A DNA stretch of 64,000 nt from DAOTWA01 sp963702935 (GTDB lineage: Bacteria; Chloroflexota; Anaerolineae; Anaerolineales; Anaerolineaceae): contig OY969772.1 in NCBI GenBank assembly GCA_963702935.1, positions 4,278,001 to 4,342,000 of the forward strand, given 5' to 3'. This document shows positions 7,790-16,600 of this stretch, in pieces. Under the pieces are notes generated by a model. The model was not told the origin of the DNA, searched no databases, and saw nothing but the letters and a program-made list of their open reading frames with translations. Every line of letters begins with the position of its first letter. Position 1 is the first letter of the stretch. The position numbers and the translations under genes are program-made.

Positions 7790-8089
7790 TCAGCCAATTT
7801 CGCCCGTACTCCGGGGGATATTCAACAAAGAAAGCACCAGCAGCACCAACTGCCGTGCGATCACCAGAAAAACGGCGATTCCCAGGATGCTTCCTCCCAC
7901 CAACAAGGCCGGACCGATCGGGTCGGCCTCATTGTCCAGGGCCGTACCGGGTGGGGTTAAAAGGCGATAACGCAGTTGATGCACAAACGCCGGGTCAGGA
8001 TTGACCGGGCGCAATGAGCCCTGAAGGGATGACTCCAATTGCGTTACCATCTCCGAATTGATGTTTGCTCGCATCCAGGGTGTGTTCAT
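7790..8089 (-). CDS. Single-span membrane protein coupled to ECF sigma factor, candidate anti-sigma
   Basis: This 99-residue protein starts one base pair after the sigma-factor stop, so the two genes are translationally coupled. The N-terminal 55 residues are cytoplasmic-looking and include SLQGSLRPVNPDPAFVHQLR, a pattern often seen before the membrane anchor in sigma-linked proteins of Chloroflexota. One long hydrophobic segment spans about residues 60-90. There is no HxxxCxxC zinc anti-sigma motif. Gene position and topology suggest it binds or restrains the sigma factor; this is inference. Confidence 0.65.
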   Translation of the reverse strand: MNTPWMRANINSEMVTQLESSLQGSLRPVNPDPAFVHQLRYRLLTPPGTALDNEADPIGPALLVGGSILGIAVFLVIARQLVLLVLSLLNIPRSTGEIG

Positions 8090-8650
8090 TTATCCCTCTC
8101 CATGCTCCTTCTTCTCGATTTCATCGCGCAACGCCAATAAAGTTCTATGATAGAGACTTTTCACCGCTCCTTCACTGCGGCCCATGATCGTGCCAACCTC
8201 GGCATTCGATAGCCCTTCAACGAATTTTAAGATCAGGAGCTGCTGGCGGTCGGGGGGGAGCTTGCGGATTACCTTTAACATGACTTCCAACTCTTGATTG
8301 TGAACCAGTGTGACTTCCAGGTGCTCGCCTTTGGGACGCAGGTCGCTGTTGTCTTCGAGGGGCACTTCCTGCCGGCGCCCGTTGTCACGGTGCCAGTTAG
8401 CCACCAGGTTATGCGCGATCCGGTACAGCCAGGCCGAAAAAGGCACGCCCATCTGGCGATACTTACCGATATTATTGATGGCCCGGTAGAATACCCGCGA
8501 AGTCAGATCTTCGGCGTCCTTGGTACTGCCGGTTCGATAATAAATATAGTTGTAAATACGGTTTACGTAGCGTTCGTACAAAGCTCCGAAAGCTTCAGAA
8601 TCCCCTTGCGATGCACGCGTTAGCAAGATTTCATCATTGAGCTCTGTCAC
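8090..8650 (-). CDS. ECF-family RNA polymerase sigma factor
   Basis: This 186-residue sigma-70 family protein has region 2 (about 25-95: FGALYERYVNRIYNYIYYRT, then DAEDLTSRVFYRAI and FSAWLYRIAHNLVANWHRD) and region 4 (about 125-180: LPPDRQQLLILKFVEGLSNAEVGTIMGRSEGAVKSLYHRT). There is no region 1 or 3, as usual for ECF factors. The start is GTG 8650 with AGGAAAG about seven bases upstream. It is encoded with the small membrane protein immediately downstream. A direct repeat at 8671-8703 lies in its promoter region and may reflect autoregulation. Confidence 0.93.
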   Translation of the reverse strand: MTELNDEILLTRASQGDSEAFGALYERYVNRIYNYIYYRTGSTKDAEDLTSRVFYRAINNIGKYRQMGVPFSAWLYRIAHNLVANWHRDNGRRQEVPLEDNSDLRPKGEHLEVTLVHNQELEVMLKVIRKLPPDRQQLLILKFVEGLSNAEVGTIMGRSEGAVKSLYHRTLLALRDEIEKKEHGEG

Positions 8651-8670
8651 GATGACTTTCCTACTTTCGG

Positions 8671-8703
8671 GGTCAATAAGTTAAACCCCTCCTGTGGTCA
8701 ATA
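8671..8703. repeat. Direct repeat GGTCAATA upstream of the sigma-factor gene
   Basis: GGTCAATA occurs at 8671-8678 and again at 8696-8703, a 25-base period, with similar flanks (AGTT and GTTT). On the coding strand of the sigma gene each copy reads TATTGACC. This spacing could place two protein-binding sites on the same helix side, or provide alternative -35 elements. No function can be read directly. Confidence 0.4.
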
Positions 8704-8750
8704 GTTTCAATCTGAGCCAGTCTGGCCTGCGAGCGGGCGCGTGCAGGCGG

Positions 8751-11168
8751 TCATTTTGCCTCCAGCGCCATTTTTACGGCCGCATAAGCGTCCAGGCGAC
8801 CATAGCCCACCCCATCGTTAGGAGTAGCCTGGCCGTTGACGCAGGTTGGATATTTCCCGGTATAGGGAGCCGCCGTTTTATCCAGGATGGCCTCGGTCTG
8901 GCTGATGTCGCCGATCAGGGCCGGATTGGCCGACCACATCAAAGCTACCACACCCACCACTTCCGGCCCGGCCATAGAGGTGCCGCTCAAGGCTTCGTAA
9001 GTACTCCCCGGATAAGCGGATAAAACGTCTACCCCCGGAGCGACGATGTCCGGTTTCACCCGGTCGCTGCCGTCGGCGATCACCGGTCCCAGGCTGCTGA
9101 AGGAAGCCAGCTGGTTGTCGCTGTCGATAGCCCCCACCGAGTAGACTTCTTTATACAGGGCAATCGGGTCGCGCACCGTGCCGCAGCCGGTATCACCGTC
9201 GTTCCCCGCCGAAGCGACCACGAAGATCCCCGCCGCGCGCAAAGCCTGCACGGCCGGCAGGAGGGCGTCTGCGTCACAGCCTTCTATCCAGGGGCATCCC
9301 CACGAATTATTGATCACGTTCGCCGAGCGGGTCGGGTCGCCGTCTTTGAGCGGATCGCCATGCTCGGGGAAAGGAGCCAGCATGAATTGCATGCAATCCA
9401 GGTAATATGCCGGATTCCCCAGGTCGCGGGCCAGGTTAACGCAGCCAAACCAGGTCGAGCCGGGCGCGATGCCCGTCGTTTTGCCCACCGCGATTCCCAG
9501 CGTATGCGTGCCGTGGCCGCTGGCGTCTACCGGCGCTGAGCTGCCATACCAGGGATCATACCAATTGTAGTCGTTCTGGCCGTTCAGACCGCGGTAATTT
9601 CCGCTCAGGTCGGGATGGTCCCCCTGCACGCCCGTGTCGGATTGCCCGACGACGATGCCCTGGCCGGTGATCCCCAGCTCCCCCCAAACGCGGTCGGCCC
9701 CAATCAAGGTCAGGTTCCAGGGCGGCGAGGTGGGCGCCGGCTGATCGCCCGTATTGGCAGGAGACGCTTCGGGCAGGGGGCGCAGCTCGGGGTTATTCAG
9801 CACCCGGTCGACTTCGGGCTGGCTGGATAGCCAGGCGCGTATCAGCGGGCCGCCCTGTACTTCTATGCCGTTCACCAGGTAGTAAGGGGTATAGGCAATG
9901 TGTAAGCGATCCATCACCGCGCGCAGGGGCGCCTGGGTCGTGTTGGCCTGATCGACCAACGTCTGATAGACGTACGCACGGCGCTGGTCGTAATCCTTCA
10001 TATTGGCCGCCGCCGAAACGTCTGCCTGGCTTTTCATGATCACGAACAGGCGGTCGCCGTAGAAGCCCGGCTGCCCGCTCAAAAAGTACGCGCCAAACAC
10101 CGCCAGCCAGACCAGCAGAGCAGCCCAGACCAGGTTGGGAGCCTCCACGAGACGCTGGATCCTGGGTCTTAAAAAGACCAGCGCGATCCCCGCCAAAACC
10201 TCCAGAGAGACGGTGACCACCAATCCCAGGTTCACCCAATAGACCAACTGTTTGGGGTCCGCGTTGAGGATCATTGTCAGGCCGAGTGGGTCCACTCCCA
10301 TCAACGGGATGGCCGCGGCCAGGCCGATCAGGGCAGCCATCCACAGCCAGCCCCCCGTTTGGCCGGCGGAAGAGCCGGAGCGGGCCAGCTCCGCCAGGAG
10401 CCACCCCAGCACCGGCAAGCAAAAGGCCAGCACCCACGCCAGGCCCTCATTCCCAAAGCCGGTGGCCATGACGGCCAGTGTCAGCATGGCCGCCAGCACA
10501 ATCAGAGGGAAAGACGGCCCCGAAGCCGGAGGATATTCTTTCGGCAAGATGCCCAACGTCAGCGCCGCCGACCCACCCAACAGGAGCGCGGCCACGAGAT
10601 TTAATAAGCTATCCAGGGGAGAGCCTAACGCTCCCCACAACACCCAGGGAACCGCCAGCACGCCGCAAAGGAGAAATACCAGGGGAAGGCCCCGCCGGCT
10701 GGGAATCAGGATGGCGCGCAAGTCAGGCTCGTGGGAGCGTCGCAGCCAGAATTGCAGCCAGAAGATATACACGGCCGCCCCCAGGATTTGGAGACAGTTG
10801 GCCAATTGGAAATCGGTTAAACTCGCCAACCTCACCGGGGCTACCAGCACAATAAAAACCGCCGCCCAAAGCCAGGTCCAATAGACGGGAGCGTAAGGAG
10901 AGGCCCTCAGCCTGTTCCTGGAAAACAACAGCGGGAAAAGCAGCGCCAACGCATAGACAAGGGCTATGCCGAAGCGCAGTGAGGTGTAATTGAGCAGGAT
11001 GCCTTCAAAAACCGTCTGGTCCACCAGCCACGCGAACATCTGGTTACCAACCGTCAATGCCAGCATCCACACGAACAGGGCCACCACCAATACCTGAGCT
11101 GAGCAGCCCTGTGCTTTTTTCGTCTCCGGGAGGGTTGCCGGGTTTTTAGGAGTTGAACTCTCTTCCAT
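8751..11168 (-). CDS. Polytopic membrane protein with C-terminal S8 (subtilisin-like) protease domain
   Basis: This 805-residue protein has residues about 25-365 with roughly eleven hydrophobic segments and no cleavable signal. A linker (about 370-485) resembles a protease prodomain. The S8 domain carries catalytic Asp511 (VVGQSDTGVQGDHPDL), His552 (SGHGTHTLG), oxyanion Asn656 (ASAGNDGD) and Ser731 (SGTSMAGPEVVGV), so it should be active. Topology suggests the protease lies outside the membrane. It ends an operon with a SAM methyltransferase and a GNAT acetyltransferase; its start is 6 bases below the corrected GNAT stop. The substrate is unknown. It differs from secreted subtilases by its large membrane module. 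Confidence 0.9.
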   Translation of the reverse strand: MEESSTPKNPATLPETKKAQGCSAQVLVVALFVWMLALTVGNQMFAWLVDQTVFEGILLNYTSLRFGIALVYALALLFPLLFSRNRLRASPYAPVYWTWLWAAVFIVLVAPVRLASLTDFQLANCLQILGAAVYIFWLQFWLRRSHEPDLRAILIPSRRGLPLVFLLCGVLAVPWVLWGALGSPLDSLLNLVAALLLGGSAALTLGILPKEYPPASGPSFPLIVLAAMLTLAVMATGFGNEGLAWVLAFCLPVLGWLLAELARSGSSAGQTGGWLWMAALIGLAAAIPLMGVDPLGLTMILNADPKQLVYWVNLGLVVTVSLEVLAGIALVFLRPRIQRLVEAPNLVWAALLVWLAVFGAYFLSGQPGFYGDRLFVIMKSQADVSAAANMKDYDQRRAYVYQTLVDQANTTQAPLRAVMDRLHIAYTPYYLVNGIEVQGGPLIRAWLSSQPEVDRVLNNPELRPLPEASPANTGDQPAPTSPPWNLTLIGADRVWGELGITGQGIVVGQSDTGVQGDHPDLSGNYRGLNGQNDYNWYDPWYGSSAPVDASGHGTHTLGIAVGKTTGIAPGSTWFGCVNLARDLGNPAYYLDCMQFMLAPFPEHGDPLKDGDPTRSANVINNSWGCPWIEGCDADALLPAVQALRAAGIFVVASAGNDGDTGCGTVRDPIALYKEVYSVGAIDSDNQLASFSSLGPVIADGSDRVKPDIVAPGVDVLSAYPGSTYEALSGTSMAGPEVVGVVALMWSANPALIGDISQTEAILDKTAAPYTGKYPTCVNGQATPNDGVGYGRLDAYAAVKMALEAK

Positions 11169-11174
11169 ATTTCT

Positions 11175-11748
11175 TTAGATGTAGAAGCGCATAATAGGAC
11201 GGGTTTCCGAGCGACGCGCTACCTCGACGAAGCCGGCGGATTGGAAGGCGCTGAGGAACCCGGTATAAGCAAAGACATCCGGGACTTTATCCTTTTTGGG
11301 CGCGATGGGGTAGCCTTCCACGATTTTTCGCGCCATTCTGGCGGGCCAGCTCTACGGCCGCCTGCAGCAAGGCGCGCGTAACCCCCTTACGGCGGAAGGC
11401 GCGCGCCACGAAGAAACACGGGATGCTCCAGACGGTCTCATCGTCCACTTTTTTCAAGACGCGGGAGCGTTCCAGGCGAACGTAGCGCTCCCGAGGCGCC
11501 ACCGCGCTCCACCCCACCGGCTGTTCCCCCCAGTAAGCCAGAATGCCGGGCGCCTCTCCGCCCTCGACGATGGCCTGGAACATGCGCCGGTTATTTTCTC
11601 CGGCCATCTCCGCGAACTGCCTGGACGTCTGGCGCCAAAACATGCACCAGCACCCGGCGCACGCGCCGCGCTTCCCGAACAGCGCCTCGAGATCGGGCCA
11701 TGCTTCAGGAGTCAGCGGGTGAAATGCGAGATCCAGCTCATCACTCAT
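11175..11748 (-). CDS. GNAT-family N-acetyltransferase, frameshift near C-terminus
   Basis: The open frame gives 153 residues: GACAGCWCMFWRQTSRQF, the VGWSAVAPRERY motif, LERSRVLKKVDDETVWSIPC, and the acetyl-CoA site FVARAFRRKGVTRALL. After ARQNGAK the frame degrades. Deleting one base of the five-T run at 11324-11328 restores KIVEGYPIAPKK, AYTGFLSAFQSAGF and TRPIMRFYI with a stop at 11175, the family's usual ending. The corrected length is about 190 residues. This group is common in actinobacteria and Chloroflexota; the substrate is unknown. It lies four bases after the methyltransferase gene and six before the membrane protease. Confidence 0.82.
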
Positions 11749-11752
11749 ATCG

Positions 11753-12394
11753 TCATTCGGGTTTCTGCACCAGGGCGACCCAATGGCTGCTCAGGTCCCC
11801 CTCTTCTCCTCGGCGCTCGTCCAGCTCGACCTTGCGCACGATGAAGGTCTTGAATTCTCGGCCCAGCTCCTCCAGGTCGCTGAAATGGTGGGGGATGCCA
11901 TTGTCGCTGCCATTTTCCGGGATGAAAGTACCCGGCTCGATCTCTATCCCGCTCTTGTACCGGTAGCTGCGCGTGGATTGAAAGGTGAGCAGCGCCAACC
12001 CTCCCGGCCTGAGGACGCGGTAGACTTCTGCGATGGAGTCGCGCATTTTCGCCAGCGGGTTGTGAAAGATCACGTGGATGCTGATCACGGCGTCGAAGCT
12101 GTCATCCTGATAAGGCAGGCAAGTCATGTCGCCCTTCACCAGCCAGGCGGGCAGCTCTTCCGCCCACAGCCAGGCTCGCGTGTGCAGCAGCCCATTTTCG
12201 GAGAGATCCATTCCGTGCACGCTGAAGCCCAGGGACCCCAGGTAAACCAGGTGCCTCCCGGCGCCGCAGCCCAGGTCGAGGATTTCCCGTCCGGGCCGGT
12301 CGCTCAGCCTGCCGACCAGCTCGACCACACTTCGATGAGGATCCTGCCACCGGTATTCTTCTTGCTTGAACAGCTCGTTCCAGGTAGGCATCAC
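11753..12394 (-). CDS. Class I SAM-dependent methyltransferase
   Basis: This 213-residue Rossmann-fold methyltransferase has motif I ILDLGCGAGRHLVYLGSLG at about 38-56, the acidic end of beta-2 at GMDLSENGL, LVKGDMTCLPYQDDSFDAV (motif II) and EVYRVLRPGGLALLTFQS (motif III). Closest by pattern are small-molecule methyltransferases of the Methyltransf_11/25 type. It is the first gene of a three-gene minus-strand operon with the GNAT and the membrane protease. The start codon ATG 12394 follows AAGGAGGGG. The substrate is unknown. Confidence 0.88.
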   Translation of the reverse strand: MMPTWNELFKQEEYRWQDPHRSVVELVGRLSDRPGREILDLGCGAGRHLVYLGSLGFSVHGMDLSENGLLHTRAWLWAEELPAWLVKGDMTCLPYQDDSFDAVISIHVIFHNPLAKMRDSIAEVYRVLRPGGLALLTFQSTRSYRYKSGIEIEPGTFIPENGSDNGIPHHFSDLEELGREFKTFIVRKVELDERRGEEGDLSSHWVALVQKPE

Positions 12395-12470
12395 CCCTCC
12401 TTGGATAGAAGATCAAGAGCGCAATCGCCTTGTCTATTTCCGGCAGATCAACTAAACTGAGACTCGCAAA

Positions 12471-12512
12471 GGGCGCCGGAATTTGATAGCATTATAGCGG
12501 AAATTGGCGCCC
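12471..12512. repeat. Inverted repeat in a divergent promoter region
   Basis: GGGCGCC plus GGAATTT (12471-12484) is mirrored by AAATT plus GGCGCCC (12501-12512), with a TAGCATTATAG core between. The dyad lies in the 188-base gap between the methyltransferase operon and the lipase-like gene. It overlaps a TATAGC/ATTATA -10-like region, as an operator would. I see no other feature in this gap. Confidence 0.35.
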
Positions 12513-12582
12513 ACGAACAAGCTCACTGCCTGCCCAAACACCGGGAAATACACTCAATCGTCAGCCTGGAGGGGATTATCCT

Positions 12583-13419
12583 ATGCAACACTTCGAATTT
12601 TCGTGGAACGCGCAAGATGGGGTCAACCTTTTCGCCCAGGGCTGGTCTCCTTCGACCGGGCCGCTGGGGATCGTTTGCCTGGTGCACGGCCTGGGAGAGC
12701 ACAGCGGGCGCTACGTCCAGGTGGCCGAGGCGCTCACGCAGGCCGGCTTCGTCCTCCTCGCCTTCGACCTGCGCGGGCATGGCCGTTCAGGGGGCCTGCG
12801 CGGCCATTCTCCCTCTTTCGATGCGATGATGGCGGATATCGGCCATTTCCTGGAAGACGCCCGGCAGCGTTACCCGGCCAAACCCTGCTTTCTCTACGGC
12901 CACAGCCTGGGCGGGAACCTGGTGATCAACTTCGTCCTGCGCCGGCGGCCTGCCCTGGCCGGGGTGGTCGCCACTTCCCCCGGCCTGAGAGCCGCCGAAA
13001 AGCTCCCCTCCTGGAAATTATCCCTGGGCAAGCTCATGTACTCATTGTGGCCCACCCTGCAAATGTCCAACGGCCTCGACTTGAGCGGGCTTTCCCGCGA
13101 TCCCAGCGTGGCCGCGGCTTACCGGCAAGATCCCCTCGTTCACGACCGCGTATCGGCCCGTTTCGGGCTGGATTTCCTGCAAGCCGGAGAATGGGCGCTG
13201 GCCCACGCGGCTGAGTTTCCCCTGCCGCTGCTGATCGTGCAGGGCAGCCAGGATCGCCTGGTTTCCGCGGAGGCCTCCCGCCAGTTTGCCCAACAAGCGC
13301 CGGGGTGCACTTTCAAGCTGTGGGAGGGCTTTTATCACGAAACGCATAACGAGCCGGAAAAATCCGAGGTGCTCGCGTTCACTCTCGATTGGATGAAGGG
13401 GCGACTCGCAGCGCAATAA
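12583..13419 (+). CDS. Alpha/beta hydrolase, monoacylglycerol lipase-like
   Basis: This 278-residue cytoplasmic hydrolase of the lysophospholipase/monoacylglycerol lipase group is likely to cleave monoglycerides or related esters. The oxyanion-hole motif is VHGLGEHSGRYVQVAEAL (HGxGEHxxRY, diagnostic of this group). The nucleophile is Ser108 in LYGHSLGGN, the acid is Asp224 in VQGSQDRLV, and the catalytic histidine is in the YHETHNE motif at 251-257. FDLRGHGRS and SPGLRAAEK are also typical. ATG 12583 follows GGAGGGG about eight bases upstream. It stands alone, with a new promoter downstream at 13443. Confidence 0.9.
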   Translation: MQHFEFSWNAQDGVNLFAQGWSPSTGPLGIVCLVHGLGEHSGRYVQVAEALTQAGFVLLAFDLRGHGRSGGLRGHSPSFDAMMADIGHFLEDARQRYPAKPCFLYGHSLGGNLVINFVLRRRPALAGVVATSPGLRAAEKLPSWKLSLGKLMYSLWPTLQMSNGLDLSGLSRDPSVAAAYRQDPLVHDRVSARFGLDFLQAGEWALAHAAEFPLPLLIVQGSQDRLVSAEASRQFAQQAPGCTFKLWEGFYHETHNEPEKSEVLAFTLDWMKGRLAAQ

Positions 13420-13442
13420 CAGGTTGTCTTACAATTGGGGTC

Positions 13443-13471
13443 TTGACCCACGGGTAGGCCAGGACTAAAAT
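13443..13471 (+). promoter_or_regulatory. Strong sigma-70-type promoter for glyA-gcvT
   Basis: TTGACC at 13443-13448, a 17-base spacer and TAAAAT at 13466-13471 make one of the best promoters in the window. Transcription would start about 13478, at the 5' arm of the structured leader described next. This gives a leader of about 205 bases before ATG 13683. Confidence 0.75.
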
Positions 13472-13474
13472 AAA

Positions 13475-13615
13475 ATAGCCCGAGCAGGCCGCCAAGGGAC
13501 GGCGTAGAACAGTTCCATTTATACATTGCAGTAGCCAGGAACAAGGACCGATGCGCTTAATAACCCGAGGGTTGACAATCTTATCGAACATCTTGCACAA
13601 AGATGGACGGGCTAT
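13475..13615 (+). ncRNA. Candidate structured leader RNA, multi-branched, upstream of glyA-gcvT
   Basis: An 8-bp closing stem joins ATAGCCCG (13475-13482) to CGGGCTAT (13608-13615). Inside it four hairpins lie in series: GCCG/CGGC (13488-13491 with 13500-13503), GTTCC/GGAAC (13512-13516 with 13538-13542), AACC/GGTT with a CGAG tetraloop (13562-13573), and CATCTT/AAGATG with a GCACA loop (13589-13605). The structure begins at the predicted transcription start and precedes the gene's ribosome site by about 55 bases. I do not recognise the glycine, tetrahydrofolate, SAM or SAH riboswitch patterns. It may be a riboswitch of another class or a stable small RNA. The pairings are read by eye; no folding energy was computed. 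Confidence 0.45.
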
Positions 13616-13682
13616 AGCACAAGGATTGTTTCTGGTTATTTTGTTTTAAAAATAAACTTCGTAACCTGCAAGGAGATTGCCC

Positions 13683-16600
13683 ATGACAGATTTTTTATTC
13701 CATGACAAGCTGGCAAATCTTGATCCGGACGTTTATCAATTGATCCAGCTTGAGAGCGAACGCCAGAATCAAAAGTTGATCCTGATCCCCAGCGAAAGCA
13801 CTGCCCCTATCGCCGTACGCGAGGCGCTCGGGTCGGTTTTTCAAAACGTGTATGCAGAGGGGTACCCTGACGAAAATACCCGCTGGATGAGTGAAGAGGA
13901 AATCCTGGATTACCCCGCTCGCCTGGCCTATTACCGCCGTTACGCCGACCCCCGCTATTACAAGGGCGTCGAATACGCCGACGTGGTCGAATCGCTGGCC
14001 CGCCGCCGCTGTGCGGAAGCCTTTGCCGCCAACGGTCTCTCCGCCGACGCGATCTATTCCAACGTGCAGCCCTTATCCGGCGCACCCGCCAACAACGCCG
14101 TCTACACGGCGCTGATCAATCCGGGAGACACCATCCTGGGCATGAACCTGCTTCACGGGGGGCACCTCTCCCACGGATCGTCGGTCAACCGCTCCGGGAA
14201 ATGGTTCAACGCCTTGCACTACGCCGTAGACCCCATTACCGAGCAAATCGATTACGATGCGGTGGAGGCCCTGGCCAGGGAGCACAAGCCCAAGATGATC
14301 ATCGCCGGCTACTCTTCCTACCCCTGGGTGCCGGACTGGGCCCGCTTCCGCGCCATCGCCAATTCCGTGGGCGCCTACCTCATGGCGGATATCTCCCACA
14401 TCGCCGGCATGGTTGCGGCGGGGGTCGTTCCATCCCCGCTCGGGCACGCCCACGTGATCACCTTTACCACCCACAAGACCCTGTGCGGCCCCCGCGGCGC
14501 CTGCATCCTCACCACCGACGCCGGCCTGTCCAAGAAGCTGGATAAAGCCGTCTTCCCCGGTGAGCAAGGCGGCCCCCACGTGCACGTATTCGCGGCGCTG
14601 GCGATCACCTTCAAGCTGGCGCGCACGGAGCAATTCAAACAGCTCCAGGGCCAGATCATCAAGAACAGCCTGGCGTTGACCAACCGGCTCAAAGAGCGCG
14701 GCATGCGCATCTCTTACGGCGGCACCAACACCCACATGGCCAACCTCGACTGCAAGACCGTGGTCGGCCCGGACGGCACGTTCCTCTCAGGCGATCAGGC
14801 CGCCCGCATTCTGGACGTGGCCGGCATCGTCCTCAATCGCAACACCATCCCCGGCGATAAAACCGCGCTCTACTCCTCCGGCATCCGCTTCGGCACCCCC
14901 TGGGCCACGCAACGCGGCTTGAAGGAGCCCGAAATGCTCAAGATCGCCGACATCATGGCCGATCTCTTCCAGGCCACCACCCCTTACAGCGTGGAAACGC
15001 GCAAGGGCCTGGCCCAACGCGCCAAAGTGGATTTCGACGTGCTGGAGGATGCCAAGCTGCGCGTGCGGGCTCTCACCGCAGCGGCCGGCGTATCTGAAAC
15101 GACCGGCAAGCACGGCTACCCGCATTCCTTTTTCGTCGACGACCAGCCGGCTTCCAAAGAAGCCTGGGTGGCTTACGACCTGAGTGGCAGCGACATCCGC
15201 CATTTCGTCAACTACGCTTTCAGCAGCGACGCCAGCGCCTTGAAGCCGGGCCAAAGCCAGCCCACCTGCCTCAATACTCCCCAAGGGGAAGTGGAAGGCG
15301 TCTTGACTTGCGCGGATGCGACCCATTTCACCCTGAGCGTGCCCGCCGGCCGGTCGGGGTTAGCGGCCACCTGGCTGCGCGACCTGTCGGATGGCTACAT
15401 CGGCTTCGACGACGATCCCCAGCGCAAGCTGCCCGGGCCCGTGTTGGTGCTGGAATCGCAGGCCAAACCGGTCACTTCTGCCAGTGGGGAAGCGGCCGCC
15501 GCCAGCAAGCCTTACTACATCAACATGCCCAAGGGCGGCAATGGAGAAAAATTGCCCGAATTTACCTGGGAAGACAAGGAAAGCGCGATTCGTTGCACGC
15601 CCCTCCACGAAACCCATTGCCAGATGGGCGCCAAAATGGTGCCCTTCGCCGGCTGGGACATGCCCGTCTGGTATACCTCGGTAGTCGAAGAGCACCTGGC
15701 CACCCGCCAGGCCGCCGGGCTATACGACGTCTCTCACATGGGCGTCTACCAGGCCGAGGGAGCCGATGCATCCGTCTTCCTGGATTGCGTTTGCAGCAAT
15801 GACATCGCCAGTCTGGCGGTCGGCGAATCTTGCTACACACACTTCCTCGACCCGGACGCCAACGTCATCGATGATACCCTGGTCTATCACCGGGCCGCAG
15901 GGAAATACCTGGTGGTGGTCAACGCTTCGAACGACGACAAGGACTGGGCCTGGCTGAACGCGGTGCTTTCCGGGAGCGTCCTGATCGATCGCGAGCGGCC
16001 CTGGGTACGCGCTTTCGGGCGCAACGTGACCCTGCGCAACCTGCGCGACCGCAAAGAAGGCGCCGATATGCGCGTGGATATCGCTTTGCAAGGCCCTCGT
16101 TCCCGGGATATCTTGCTGGCGCTGGGTGTGGATGCCCGGGCCCGCAAGCAGATCATGAGTTTCAAGCGCACCGAGCTGTGTGAAGCCGTGGTGGGCGGGT
16201 TCGACCTGGTCGTCTCCCGCACCGGGTATACCGGGGAGAGAATGGCCTTCGAGCTGTTCGTTCATCCCGACAAGGCCGTGGCCCTCTGGAACGCTCTGCT
16301 GGAGGTCGGCAAGCCCCTCGGCCTGCTGCCGTGTGGGCTGGGCGCGCGCGATTCGACCCGCACGGAGGCCGGTCTGCCCCTTTACGGCCACGAAATGGGC
16401 GGCGATTTCGGCCTGGGCGTGGCGGAAGCCGGTTTCGGATCTTACGTGAAGACCTACAAGCCCTGGTTCATCGGGCGCTCGGCCTATCTGCAGCGTGAAA
16501 TGGGGCGCCAGGGGGTGGTAGCGCGCTTCCGCTTCATGGAGAAGGGAGTGCGCATGGCTCATCACGGAGACCCGGTGATGGACAAGAAAGGCCGCGTCAT

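Noticed and set aside
13475..13615. Glycine riboswitch upstream of glyA-gcvT
   Set aside because: The gene context is right, but I do not see the two-aptamer layout or its conserved purine-rich core. The structure is instead a single closed multi-branch domain.
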